DNA of 55,633 bases from Alphaproteobacteria bacterium (GTDB lineage Bacteria > Pseudomonadota > Alphaproteobacteria > Sphingomonadales > Emcibacteraceae), in assembly GCA_020446675.1 (NCBI GenBank), contig JAGREE010000023.1, positions 1 through 55,633 of the forward strand, given 5' to 3'. The position numbers and the translations under genes are program-made. A model generated the notes under the pieces. The model had not been told where the DNA came from. It saw only the letters and a list, made by a program, of their open reading frames with translations, and did not search any database. Positions 17,556-26,463 of the stretch are shown piece by piece. Position 1 is the stretch's first letter. Every line of letters starts with the position of its first letter.

Positions 17556-18767
17556 ATGTTCTTTATGGATTATATTGAAAAAATCAGAGAGAAAATTAAA
17601 AACCCGGAATCCGTAGAAATATTGACGGAGGATTTGATGTGGCAGCATCAGGGCCCCTTGCTATGGAAAGCGGATAGGTTTGATGGAATGCCCGCATTTT
17701 ATCCGGTTTATAAATATAAAGAGTATTATTCCTATTCGCCATTGGCGCTTATTCTTCATAAAAATAATCTCCATTTAAACCCTGCCGCCGTAAAAAAATT
17801 AAACTTAAAAGAGTTTATTTTGCTTGGCCATGACACACCCATTGATCTGGATATTGAACGAATTGGTGCTTCACATGGATTTACCAGGGAAATTACCGAT
17901 GCGGATAATTATTGCAGGATGCTGGTGGATGCAATCAAATTGGACATTGCCGAGATAGAAAAGCTTAACCCCGGTTTTGTAAATGTGATCATGTGTGGGG
18001 GCAAGGATAGTCTTAATCTTCTGTTGCTTCCCTGGAAAAATCCGGTTGTCGCCTATAGTGCGGAACCGAATTATCCGCTTGTCTGTGAATTTGTAAAAGC
18101 TAATAACCTTGATATAGAAGTCCATCGTCTGGAAGACAGTTTTGATGATGACTATCTGCAGGAGGAAATTGCCGAACTATGCTGCAGACTGGACACTGTC
18201 CATTGGCGTTGGGGGCATCACATTAAGAAAATATCCGATCAATATTCCAAAAAACTGATTATTTGGAAAGGTCAGATGGCCGATGCTTACTTCTCACCTC
18301 GGTGGAAGACCTATATTTATCCTGAAAATGAACCAAGGCTCTTTTTCTGTAAAGTTTATAAAAAGCTATCACCATTTCTGCCCATGTTTTTGTCCGTGCC
18401 ATTCGGACACTTGATCAGCAGGATGGTTGAGGATACAGTATGGACTAAAGGGGCAATTTCGCAGGGGGATCATATGGCCTTTATCAGGGCGTTAACGGAT
18501 ACCCTCGTATTATCGGCATATCATGGGAAAAATGTGCAAAAAGTCTTGTCATCAGTTGATCTGGCAAAAGCCGTTCAAAAAGATGTAAGAATGAAAATAG
18601 GGGAAATGCTTCACGGCAGGCCGGTTATATATCCATCCCATAACCCGTCGCCGAATTTGTCGGTATTTAGGGAAGGGGCATATAAGCCGGAGAAGTTTAT
18701 AGCTCTGCTTAAAAAACATGATGTGGATATTATCGCGCCAAAAGGGGTGCCAGGAAATGGTCACTGA
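17556..18767 (+). CDS. PP-loop ATP-pyrophosphatase-like protein, copy 1
   Basis: Unrecognised family of 403 residues with a PP-loop signature CGGKDS at residues 147-152 after a hydrophobic strand (NVIMCGGKDSLNLLLLP), as in adenylating amidotransferases and asparagine-synthetase C-domains. The N-terminal 110 residues are rich in aromatics (YKEYYSYSPLALI). A conserved WKGQMADAYF segment near 245 may correspond to the second nucleotide-site loop of asparagine synthetases. No glutaminase domain is present. The ATG at 17556 or that at 17565 could be used. It overlaps copy 2 by 11 nt. By eye the two copies share about half their residues. Possible role: amidation or aminoacylation of a sugar acid; not established. 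Confidence 0.75.
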   Translation: MFFMDYIEKIREKIKNPESVEILTEDLMWQHQGPLLWKADRFDGMPAFYPVYKYKEYYSYSPLALILHKNNLHLNPAAVKKLNLKEFILLGHDTPIDLDIERIGASHGFTREITDADNYCRMLVDAIKLDIAEIEKLNPGFVNVIMCGGKDSLNLLLLPWKNPVVAYSAEPNYPLVCEFVKANNLDIEVHRLEDSFDDDYLQEEIAELCCRLDTVHWRWGHHIKKISDQYSKKLIIWKGQMADAYFSPRWKTYIYPENEPRLFFCKVYKKLSPFLPMFLSVPFGHLISRMVEDTVWTKGAISQGDHMAFIRALTDTLVLSAYHGKNVQKVLSSVDLAKAVQKDVRMKIGEMLHGRPVIYPSHNPSPNLSVFREGAYKPEKFIALLKKHDVDIIAPKGVPGNGH

Positions 18768-19947
18768 CTATATTGAAAAACTAAGAACGAAAATTAAAGA
18801 CATCCGGCAGGTTCCATGCCTTACCGAAGAAATGGTATGGCATCATCATGATCATTATATCTGGCAGGCAGAAAAATTTGAAGGATTGCCGTCATTTTAT
18901 AATGTCTACCGGTATAAGGATTATTATTCATTTTCCATACTGGCGCTTATTGTGCTTAAAAATAATATGAAGCTTAATCAAACGGCTGTTGATACAATTT
19001 TTGCAAAAAATTTCGCAAATCACCCGGGAAATTACACCATTGATGAGGAAATCGTTAAAATTGGCGCCCCTCATGATTGTCGCTTTGACATAACCGATAT
19101 TGACGACTATTGCCAACTGACAGCAGAAGCCCTGAAAAAAGACATAAAAATAATCGAAGAGAAAAACCCCGGAAAAACGAATATCATCATGTGCGGCGGC
19201 AAGGACAGTATGAACCTGCTTTTGCTGCCGTGGCAAAATCCGGTCGTTGCCTTAAGTGCTGAGCCGAATTATCCGCTTGTTCAGGAATTTGTAAATAAGA
19301 ATAAACTGAATATTGATGTAATGAAGCTGGAAGACAGCAAGGACGAGGTCGAGCTTGATTATGAAGTCGTTGAAGCCTGTTGTCGGGCTGATCTGGCCCA
19401 TTGGCGATGGGGGGCGGATTTAAGAAAAATTGCGGAAACATATCAGCATGAAGCCATTATATGGAAAGGCCAGCTTGGGGACGTTTATTATACCAATGAC
19501 TGGAAAAATTTTATTACGCCTTATGTGGAACCGCAGCGGACATTCAGGCGACTTTATAAAAAATTCTCTTATCTCCTGCCGTTTTTTATAAATAAGAAAA
19601 TTGGTCACATTTTTCAGCCGATTGTCATCCGGCGGGTTTGGGAAGTCTGCAGCAGTCTTCAGGGCGGCCATATGTCATTTTTGCGGGGACTTATGGATAT
19701 GCTGGTATTATCCGCCTATCATGGACCAAATATGTCAGCGCTTATTCAGAAAGCCGATTTAGGTGCTTTGTGCCAGTATGATATCAGGCCGAAAATAGGA
19801 AAATTGCTTTTGGGTCGTGATGTTTATTATCCGGACAGCAACCCGACACCAAAAATGTCTGAGTTCAGAGCGGGATTACATTTACCGGAAAATTTTTGTC
19901 GACTTCTGGAACAGGCTGGTATTGAAGTTATCCGTTCGACCCAATGA
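18757..19947 (+). CDS. PP-loop ATP-pyrophosphatase-like protein, copy 2
   Basis: Tandem paralogue of the preceding gene, 396 residues from the ATG at 18757, which has AGGA at 18752-18755 and overlaps the first gene by 11 nt; an upstream in-frame ATG at 18718 lies deep inside copy 1 and would add residues copy 1 lacks. The PP-loop is CGGKDS at residues 146-151. Shared blocks with copy 1 include DYIEK at the N-terminus, NPVVA.SAEPNYPLV, AHWRWG/VHWRWG, IIWKGQ, and the C-terminal YYPDSNPTPKMSEFR/IYPSHNPSPNLSVFR region. Retention of the motif in both copies suggests two active enzymes or a heterodimer. Confidence 0.75.
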   Translation: MVTDYIEKLRTKIKDIRQVPCLTEEMVWHHHDHYIWQAEKFEGLPSFYNVYRYKDYYSFSILALIVLKNNMKLNQTAVDTIFAKNFANHPGNYTIDEEIVKIGAPHDCRFDITDIDDYCQLTAEALKKDIKIIEEKNPGKTNIIMCGGKDSMNLLLLPWQNPVVALSAEPNYPLVQEFVNKNKLNIDVMKLEDSKDEVELDYEVVEACCRADLAHWRWGADLRKIAETYQHEAIIWKGQLGDVYYTNDWKNFITPYVEPQRTFRRLYKKFSYLLPFFINKKIGHIFQPIVIRRVWEVCSSLQGGHMSFLRGLMDMLVLSAYHGPNMSALIQKADLGALCQYDIRPKIGKLLLGRDVYYPDSNPTPKMSEFRAGLHLPENFCRLLEQAGIEVIRSTQ

Positions 19948-19996
19948 AAAATTTAAAACTATCAATATTTTAACCACTTCATTATAAAATATTCTA

Positions 19997-20998
19997 ATGA
20001 ATAAAGATGATGCAACAGCAGTAAACAGCATGGTTAATAATGCAGGGGTTGTCATAATTGGGCGTAATGAGGGCCAGCGGCTGAATGCCTGCATTACGTC
20101 AGTTTTAAGAAGCGGGGCAAAACATATTGTTTATGTAGACTCCTGTTCTTCAGACGGTAGCGCAGAGCTGGCAAAATCCTTTAAAATTGATGTTATTGAG
20201 CTTGATGGTCAGTTTCCATTAACCGCCGCTCGGGCCAGAAATGCCGGTTTTAAGTTCCTAGATGAAACTGTTGAAGGGCTTAAATATGTGCATTTTATTG
20301 ATGGTGATTGTGAGATGGATGAAAATTGGCTTGGATCTGCGATTACGGCCTTTGATGTGTCGCCGGATGTTGCGGTTATTTGTGGCCGGCTACGCGAAAA
20401 ATACCGTGAAAAATCCCTTTATAACCGGCTTTGTGATATGGCCTGGTATATTAAGCCTGGTGAAATTAATTCCTGCGGCGGCATAGCCACTATAAGAGCT
20501 GATATTTTCCAGAAACATAATGGATTTAACACAAATCTGATCGCGGGCGAAGAGCCGGAATTTTATCATCGTCTTAGAAAAGCGGGACAGAGGATTTTGT
20601 GTCTTGATGCGCCCATGGGCTTTCATGATGCGGCCATGATGCACTATAAAGCATGGTGGATCAGATCGTTAAGAACCGGTTTTTCCTATGCTAATGCGGC
20701 GGAATGGGGCCGGTGGGCCAAAGAACGAAAAAGTTTTGTGATTTGGGGTGGCATTTATCCTCTTATCCTGATTATTATGTTCCTTCAATTCTGGCTGGCC
20801 GGACTTTTATTTCTTGCCCTGTTTCCAATACAGATAGTGAAAATTTATTTTGGGTTAAATATGCCCTATTCGTCCGGTGACAGATTATTATATGCTACAT
20901 TTTGCATGCTTGATAAAATTCCGGAATTTTTAGGATTTTTAAAGTATCACTACGTTAAGATCAGCGGAAGTAAGCAAAAGATCATTGAGTATAAATAA
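19997..20998 (+). CDS. Family 2 glycosyltransferase with C-terminal membrane helices
   Basis: Predicted inverting GT-A transferase adding a sugar to the lipid-linked repeat unit. The 333 residues have GVVIIGRNEGQRLNACITS near residue 17, a DSCSSDGSAELA nucleotide motif near 50, the HFIDGDCEMDENWL DxD-like motif at about 98-111, and an acidic ED/GEEPEF-type catalytic segment near 180. Two hydrophobic segments at about 250-290 should anchor it to the membrane. Acceptor and donor are unknown. It starts 49 nt after copy 2 of the PP-loop pair and precedes the acetyltransferase by 34 nt. Confidence 0.88.
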   Translation: MNKDDATAVNSMVNNAGVVIIGRNEGQRLNACITSVLRSGAKHIVYVDSCSSDGSAELAKSFKIDVIELDGQFPLTAARARNAGFKFLDETVEGLKYVHFIDGDCEMDENWLGSAITAFDVSPDVAVICGRLREKYREKSLYNRLCDMAWYIKPGEINSCGGIATIRADIFQKHNGFNTNLIAGEEPEFYHRLRKAGQRILCLDAPMGFHDAAMMHYKAWWIRSLRTGFSYANAAEWGRWAKERKSFVIWGGIYPLILIIMFLQFWLAGLLFLALFPIQIVKIYFGLNMPYSSGDRLLYATFCMLDKIPEFLGFLKYHYVKISGSKQKIIEYK

Positions 20999-21032
20999 AA
21001 TTACACTATTGAAAGACGGGAACAGAAAATAA

Positions 21033-21536
21033 ATGTCTGAAGTATCAGCGGAAATACCGGATTGGAGCCGGGAGAAGCCAAGACGTTTCTGGGATCCCGG
21101 AAGGCGGCTGCTACGCTCAATCAGGAAATATCAGGCGCTCGATCAGGGTAATAAAACCCTATTCACCAAAGCGGCGCAAAAATATTGGGTCCTTTCTCAT
21201 CGGTTCTGGTCCGTGGTGACGGGGGCAGAAATTGATCTTAAGTGCAATATTGGCGGCGGGCTTCTTATTCCCCATCCAAATGGTATTGTTATTCATCCGG
21301 CTACGGTGATTGGCCCAAACTGTCTTATATTTCAGCAGGTGACTTTGGGAACACTGACGGGTGGTGCACCAAAAGTTGGTGGCCATGTCGATATTGGCTG
21401 CGGTGCCAAAATATTGGGAGAAATTACATTGGGGGATCATTGCCGGGTTGGCGCAAATGCCGTCGTGCTTGATGATGTGGGTCCATATCAAACGGTAGTG
21501 GGTATTCCTGCAAAGCTGGTAAAGGCCGAGAAATAA
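21033..21536 (+). CDS. Serine-acetyltransferase-like hexapeptide O-acetyltransferase
   Basis: Left-handed beta-helix acyltransferase of 167 residues. The CysE-like signature is clear: GGGLLIPHPNGIVIHPATVI at about 72-91, NCLIFQQVTLG, then hexapeptide turns (VDIGCGAKILGEITLG, VGANAVVLDDV) and the ending VVGIPAKLVK. It lacks the N-terminal SATase domain of CysE, so sugar O-acetylation in the polysaccharide is more likely than cysteine synthesis. It lies 3 nt upstream of the GT4 gene, inside the glycosyltransferase run. Confidence 0.85.
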   Translation: MSEVSAEIPDWSREKPRRFWDPGRRLLRSIRKYQALDQGNKTLFTKAAQKYWVLSHRFWSVVTGAEIDLKCNIGGGLLIPHPNGIVIHPATVIGPNCLIFQQVTLGTLTGGAPKVGGHVDIGCGAKILGEITLGDHCRVGANAVVLDDVGPYQTVVGIPAKLVKAEK

Positions 21537-21539
21537 TAA

Positions 21540-22742
21540 ATGGCGCTTAAAGAGAAAAATATCGCCTATCTGGCGCCCGCTATTCCGGCATTGTCGGAAA
21601 CATTTGTCTATAATGAAATTTTTGCCCTGCGTGAACGTGGCTATAAAATATTTCCCCTGTCAATTCATAAACCAACGGACGTTTCAGAATCCGTTAGGGA
21701 AAAAATGGGCCCTGTTCATTATCTTTATAAGGATGGGGTGATTATATTTATCATTGCTTTTTTTCAATGTCTTTTCAGCAGACCGGTGGGAACTGTCAAA
21801 GCACTGGGACTTCTTATTTCAGATTTTTTTCAAGTTGGGGTTTTTAATCTTTCTGCATATAAGCTGATTTATCAGTTTTTTGCGGCCTGTCGGGCAGCGC
21901 GATTGTTCATTAAAAACGGAAGCAACCATGTTCATGTTCATTTTGCCAATGTGCCGTGTCAGGTCGCTATGTATGCTTCAGCAATCAGCAATATTCCCTT
22001 TACGGTGACATCACACGCCAATGATATTTTTGAACATGGACTTCTTTTAAAAAGAAAAGCGGAGCGGGCTAAATATTTTGTCACTATTTCAGATTTCAAC
22101 AGGCGCTTTTTAATGGAAATCGGTCTGCTTGCGGCCAAAATACGCATTGTGCGTTGCGGGGTAGATTTAAAATATGAAGGGGCGGAAAAGGAGACAAGCA
22201 ACAAAATCAGGCTTTGTTCCCTTGGTCGGCTTGTGGAAAAGAAAGGGATGCTGACCTTAATTGACGCTGTGGCAATTTTAAAGGAAAAGGGCAAGGCTGT
22301 CTCATTGTCCATTGCCGGTGACGGGCCGGAACGGGAACAGATTGAAAATAGAATTAATGAGAAAAATCTATCCGACTGTGTGGAAATGATCGGCGCACTG
22401 GACAATAAGGATGTCGGCCCGTGGATGGCAAAACATGATATTTTTGTCCTCGCCTGCCAAAAGGACAGAAATGGGGATATGGACGGTATTCCTGTCGTTC
22501 TGATGGAGGCCATGATGCTCGGTCTTTCAGTTATATCTACAAGAATATCAGGAATTCCCGAGCTGGTTATAAATGGCGAAACCGGCCTGCTTGTTGAGCC
22601 AAAAGATCCAGAGGCGCTGGCGGATGCAATCCTGAAACGTGACATTCAACAAAGTCTGATTGATAATGCGGCAAAACATGTTTTGAGCGAATTTGGCCGG
22701 GATGTTAATATTGACAGGCTGGAAACGCTTTTTAACGAATAA
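21540..22742 (+). CDS. Family 4 glycosyltransferase (WcaL-like)
   Basis: Retaining GT-B transferase, 400 residues. The N-terminal half begins NIAYLAPAIPALSETFVYNE, a start typical of colanic-acid WcaL-type enzymes; the C-terminal Rossmann domain has CSLGRLVEKKGMLTLIDA at about 222-239, SIAGDGPERE at about 258, and the donor-binding PVVLMEAMMLGLSVISTRISGIPELV E-x7-E stretch near 320. It sits in a tight run with the acetyltransferase and the next GT2. The sugar transferred cannot be told. Confidence 0.9.
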   Translation: MALKEKNIAYLAPAIPALSETFVYNEIFALRERGYKIFPLSIHKPTDVSESVREKMGPVHYLYKDGVIIFIIAFFQCLFSRPVGTVKALGLLISDFFQVGVFNLSAYKLIYQFFAACRAARLFIKNGSNHVHVHFANVPCQVAMYASAISNIPFTVTSHANDIFEHGLLLKRKAERAKYFVTISDFNRRFLMEIGLLAAKIRIVRCGVDLKYEGAEKETSNKIRLCSLGRLVEKKGMLTLIDAVAILKEKGKAVSLSIAGDGPEREQIENRINEKNLSDCVEMIGALDNKDVGPWMAKHDIFVLACQKDRNGDMDGIPVVLMEAMMLGLSVISTRISGIPELVINGETGLLVEPKDPEALADAILKRDIQQSLIDNAAKHVLSEFGRDVNIDRLETLFNE

Positions 22743-22751
22743 GATGAAACA

Positions 22752-23675
22752 ATGAGTTATTTAATAATATCCCCCTGCCGCAATGAGGCAAAATTTATGC
22801 GCCAAACGCTCGACAGCGTTGCACGACAAAGCATCTTGCCAGCAAAATGGGTTATTGTTGATGATGGATCAACCGATGAAACTGCGGAAATACTGGCGGA
22901 ATATGCAGGGAAATTTAAGTGGATTTCAGTGATCACCAAAGAAAACCGAGGGAGCCGTGCCGTTGGTCCCGGTGTGATTGAAGCCTTTTATAAAGGCTAT
23001 GACAGCATAAATCCCACCGATTTTGACTATATCTGCAAACTGGATATGGATTTGATCCTGCCCACTGATTATTTCAAAATTCTGATGGAAAAGATGGAAG
23101 AAAATCCAAGACTTGGCTGTTTCAGCGGAAAGCCCTATTATATGGATGGTGACAGGCAGGTCAGTGAAAAATGTGGTGATGAAATGTGTGTCGGGGCATC
23201 AAAATTTTACCGCAGACAATGTTTTGAAGAAATAGGGGGCTTTGTCCGCGAAGTTATGTGGGATGCGATAGATTGCCATCGCTGCCGATATCTTGGCTGG
23301 ATTGCCTGCAGCAGTGATGATCCAAATATCAGGTTTATCCATCTTAGACCAATGGGTTCAAGCCAGAATGGCATACTCACCGGCCGGATGCGTCATGGAT
23401 ATGGACAATATTATATGGGAAGCAGTATTATATATTTTATGGCAACCGCCGCATATAGAATGATGCGACCCCCTTATATTATAGGTGGGCTTGCAATGGC
23501 ATGGGGCTATTTAAGAAGTCTGCTTAAACGCAAGCCGCAACAATCAGACAGAGGATTGATTTCATTCATCAGAAAATACCAGCATCGGGCATTACTAGTT
23601 GGTAAGAAGCAGGCCGTTGACGAAATAAATGATGCAATGAAGCCAAAGTGGGAGCAGGCGCACCATGAAAGCTGA
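22752..23675 (+). CDS. Family 2 glycosyltransferase
   Basis: GT-A fold transferase, 307 residues. The N-terminal YLIISPCRNEAKFMRQTLDS leads to VDDGSTDETAEIL at about 36-48; a CKLDMDL metal-binding motif is near residue 96. A glycine-rich turn and a C-terminal amphipathic region (about 235-265) suggest membrane association. It has an unusual Cys-rich stretch (DCHRCRYLGWIACSSDD, about 175-191). It overlaps the GT26-STAS gene by 11 nt, implying coupled translation. Confidence 0.88.
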   Translation: MSYLIISPCRNEAKFMRQTLDSVARQSILPAKWVIVDDGSTDETAEILAEYAGKFKWISVITKENRGSRAVGPGVIEAFYKGYDSINPTDFDYICKLDMDLILPTDYFKILMEKMEENPRLGCFSGKPYYMDGDRQVSEKCGDEMCVGASKFYRRQCFEEIGGFVREVMWDAIDCHRCRYLGWIACSSDDPNIRFIHLRPMGSSQNGILTGRMRHGYGQYYMGSSIIYFMATAAYRMMRPPYIIGGLAMAWGYLRSLLKRKPQQSDRGLISFIRKYQHRALLVGKKQAVDEINDAMKPKWEQAHHES

Positions 23676-24759
23676 CCGTGATTTATATAATCTGTTGGGG
23701 TTAAGTTTTGATGCCGTAACTATGGAGGAAACGGCCACAAAAATAATTGAAGCTATTCGCGGCAGAAAAAAATTATTTTTATCGACACCGAACCTGAATT
23801 TCCTGATTGCCGGACAAGATGATGAAAATTTCAGAAAATCCGTTCTCCATTCTGATTTAAGTATCGCTGACGGCATGCCGATTGTGTTTATGTGTAAACT
23901 GCTTGATATTCCCATCAAAGAACGGGTTGCAGGGTCAAGTCTTATCGACTTTTTGAAATATGATGAACGTTGCCGGAAAAAGCCGATAAAGGTTTTTTTC
24001 TTTGGTGGTCAGGATGGCATAGCGGAAAAAGCCCACGATATTTTAAATGAAAAAAAATGCGGACTGGAAAGTGTCGGCTACCTGAACCCCGGTTTTGGCA
24101 CGATCGAAGAAATGAGCAGTGACGAAATCATAAATGAGATAAATGAAGCAAAACCCGACTTTATAATTGTTTCACTTGGCGCGAAAAAAGGCCAGGCATG
24201 GATTGAAAAAAATCGCGACAGGTTAAATGCATATGTGATCAGCCATTTGGGGGCGGTTGTTAATTTCATTGCCGGAAATGTTAAAAGAGCACCGGAATGG
24301 GTGCAGGGTTTACATCTTGAATGGGTATGGCGAATTAAGGAAGAACCTGAATTATTCAGCAGATACTGGAATGACGGTTGTGCATTTTTAATATTGATTT
24401 TTAAAAATATTTTACCTTACCGGTCCATTATCAAAAGACACACCACCCAGTCTACACCCTATATTTTGCCGGTTTTTAAGAAAAAGACCGTAATATTAAA
24501 AGGGGATTTGACGGTAGAAATCCGTGATAAGATCATCGTTATGTTTAACGAAATTCTAAAACGGGAAGGGGATTTTGAGCTTGATATGACGAAAGTCGGC
24601 TATATTGATCCGACAATTCTGGGTCAATTGATGCTATTTAATGAAGAAATGGAAAGCAAGGGGCATAACCTAACCCTGATAAATCCAAATAAATTAATCA
24701 AAAGAATTTTTCATCTTAATTGCCTGGATTTCAACGTCGGCACCAATAAAACAAAATAA
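23665..24759 (+). CDS. WecG/TagA/CpsF (GT26) glycosyltransferase fused to a STAS domain
   Basis: The first 240 residues are a GT26 enzyme, which usually adds the second or later sugar to an undecaprenyl-linked acceptor: TPNLNFLI near 34, SIADGMPIVF near 69, and GAVVNFIAGNVKRAPEWVQ near 196, then HLEWVWRI. After a linker with a hydrophobic helix, residues 273-364 form a STAS (anti-sigma antagonist) fold: VILKGDLTVEIRDKI, ELDMTKVGYIDPTILG, LTLINPN, LNCLDF. In SpoIIAA-type STAS the D-S-S-G motif carries the phosphorylated serine; here it is D315-P316-T317-I318, so phosphorylation at that site is lost. STAS fused to GT26 is unusual. Confidence 0.85.
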   Translation: MKADRDLYNLLGLSFDAVTMEETATKIIEAIRGRKKLFLSTPNLNFLIAGQDDENFRKSVLHSDLSIADGMPIVFMCKLLDIPIKERVAGSSLIDFLKYDERCRKKPIKVFFFGGQDGIAEKAHDILNEKKCGLESVGYLNPGFGTIEEMSSDEIINEINEAKPDFIIVSLGAKKGQAWIEKNRDRLNAYVISHLGAVVNFIAGNVKRAPEWVQGLHLEWVWRIKEEPELFSRYWNDGCAFLILIFKNILPYRSIIKRHTTQSTPYILPVFKKKTVILKGDLTVEIRDKIIVMFNEILKREGDFELDMTKVGYIDPTILGQLMLFNEEMESKGHNLTLINPNKLIKRIFHLNCLDFNVGTNKTK

Positions 24760-24873
24760 ATCAATAAAATAGACAATAAACTTAATAATTTAATCGAGCC
24801 CACATACACTGTTTTTTTACTTTTCTATGTGATATTCTCGTCAAATTATAAATTGTAATAAAAATGAAAATGG

Positions 24874-26454
24874 ATGAGTAATATTTCTGACACCACACAC
24901 CCCAATATAATCAGGCAGCATCCTGTGCAGTTTATTCTGCTTGGCGTCTCACTGTTTTTCAGTCTGGCGGCATTCAGTGGCGGATTATTAAACCAGTATG
25001 GGCGCTGGTTGACACAGGATGAATATAGCCATGGTTTTCTTATTCCCGCTATATCGCTCTGGATGCTGTGGGACAGAAGAGAGGCTCTGGCAGCCAGCAT
25101 TGGCAAGCCAATGTGGGCTGGATTTGCTGTAATTCTGGTCTCGGGTTTTATGCTTCTGGTCGGGGAACTCAGTGCCATTTTTATTCTGGTGCAGACGGGC
25201 TTTATTCTTTCGCTATTGGGCATCTCACTTGTATTTGGCGGCATGGCGTTATTGCGTCTGACAGCATTGCCAATTCTGTTTTTGCTTTTTGCAATTCCAA
25301 TGCCTTATTTTCTTGATTCCATCATGTCCTGGCGACTTCAGCTTATTTCTTCGGAACTCGGTGTATTTTTTATACGGCTAATGAGTATTCCTGTCTTTCT
25401 GGAAGGAAATGTGATTGATCTGGGCAGTTATAAGCTTCAGGTGGTGGATGCCTGTAGTGGCCTTCGATATTTATATCCGCTCACAAGTCTTGGCTTTTTG
25501 GTTGCCTATTTGTTTAAAGCGCCATTTTGGCAACGGGCGATTGTTTTTATTTCAACAGTACCGATTACCATTTTCATGAACAGTTTCAGAATTGGTATGG
25601 TTGGCGTCCTTGTTGAATATTGGGGTGGTGGCATGGCTGATGGTCTTCTGCATTATTTTGAAGGCTGGGTTATTTTTATGGCCTGTGCGGCTATCTTATG
25701 CGGTGAAGTCTGGCTGTTTACCAAATTCACAGATGGCGGTGATTTTTTTGAACTTTTCGATCTTCCGGAAATTGTCGCCAAACCCTTGAAGGCGAGTGAA
25801 AAGGGTGAAAATATTTTACCGATTGCCTTTACGGCCGGGTTTATGATTTTGGCGACATTTGGTATTTTAAATATCACGGATCGTCAGGAAATTGTGCCTG
25901 AGCGGATGAGGTTTGTGTCTTTCCCGAGCGAAATTGACGGCTGGGAATCAAGAAAAACGTATCTGGAGCCGAATGTGGAAAAGGCACTTGGGCTTGATGA
26001 TTATATTCTTGCTGATTACAGATCACCGATGCGCAGTATGCCGGTTAATCTTTATGTGGCCTATTATTCATCACAAAGAAAAGGGATATCACCGCATTCG
26101 CCACGGGTCTGTATCCCCGGTGGTGGATGGCTGATTACGGAGTTTGATCGTATTGAAATCAACGTTCGCGGACAAAGCGAGCCAATGCCGATTAATCGTG
26201 CTATAATTGAACGCGAGCGGGACCGACAGCTTGTCTATTACTGGTTTGATCAGCGTGGACATAAAATGTCGAATGAATATCTGATGAAATGGTATCTGGT
26301 TAAAGACGCCATTTTCAGAAACAGAACGGACGGATCACTTGTTCGTCTGACAACGCCAATTTTTGAAGGGGAAGAGGTTCAGGATGCCGAGAAACGGATA
26401 CAAACGTTTCTTGATGAAATCGCACCGGATTTACCCTCTTATTTGCCGAATTAA
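24874..26454 (+). CDS. xrtD: Exosortase with C-terminal EpsI domain (XrtD-like)
   Basis: Inner-membrane cysteine transpeptidase-like enzyme that recognises PEP-CTERM tails. The 526 residues hold an eight-helix exosortase domain with the catalytic triad visible as Cys194 (VVDACSGLRYL), Arg239 (MNSFRIG) and His260 (LLHYFEGW). Residues about 330-520 are an EpsI/DUF3485 domain (ISPHSPRVCIPGGGW). Fused exosortase-EpsI proteins of this size are the kind assigned to VPLPA-CTERM substrates (XrtD), matching the VPLPP tail of the 6952-7479 product. The ATG at 24874 has no strong ribosome site; a tiny frame (24864-24881) overlaps it. Subtype assignment is from memory of family traits. Confidence 0.85.
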   Translation: MSNISDTTHPNIIRQHPVQFILLGVSLFFSLAAFSGGLLNQYGRWLTQDEYSHGFLIPAISLWMLWDRREALAASIGKPMWAGFAVILVSGFMLLVGELSAIFILVQTGFILSLLGISLVFGGMALLRLTALPILFLLFAIPMPYFLDSIMSWRLQLISSELGVFFIRLMSIPVFLEGNVIDLGSYKLQVVDACSGLRYLYPLTSLGFLVAYLFKAPFWQRAIVFISTVPITIFMNSFRIGMVGVLVEYWGGGMADGLLHYFEGWVIFMACAAILCGEVWLFTKFTDGGDFFELFDLPEIVAKPLKASEKGENILPIAFTAGFMILATFGILNITDRQEIVPERMRFVSFPSEIDGWESRKTYLEPNVEKALGLDDYILADYRSPMRSMPVNLYVAYYSSQRKGISPHSPRVCIPGGGWLITEFDRIEINVRGQSEPMPINRAIIERERDRQLVYYWFDQRGHKMSNEYLMKWYLVKDAIFRNRTDGSLVRLTTPIFEGEEVQDAEKRIQTFLDEIAPDLPSYLPN

Positions 26455-26463
26455 CATATTGAT

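Noticed and set aside
21959..22645. Long antisense frame (228 codons) opposite the GT4 gene
   Set aside because: It is Ser/Ile-rich low-quality protein mirroring a well-supported GT4 enzyme; a shadow frame.
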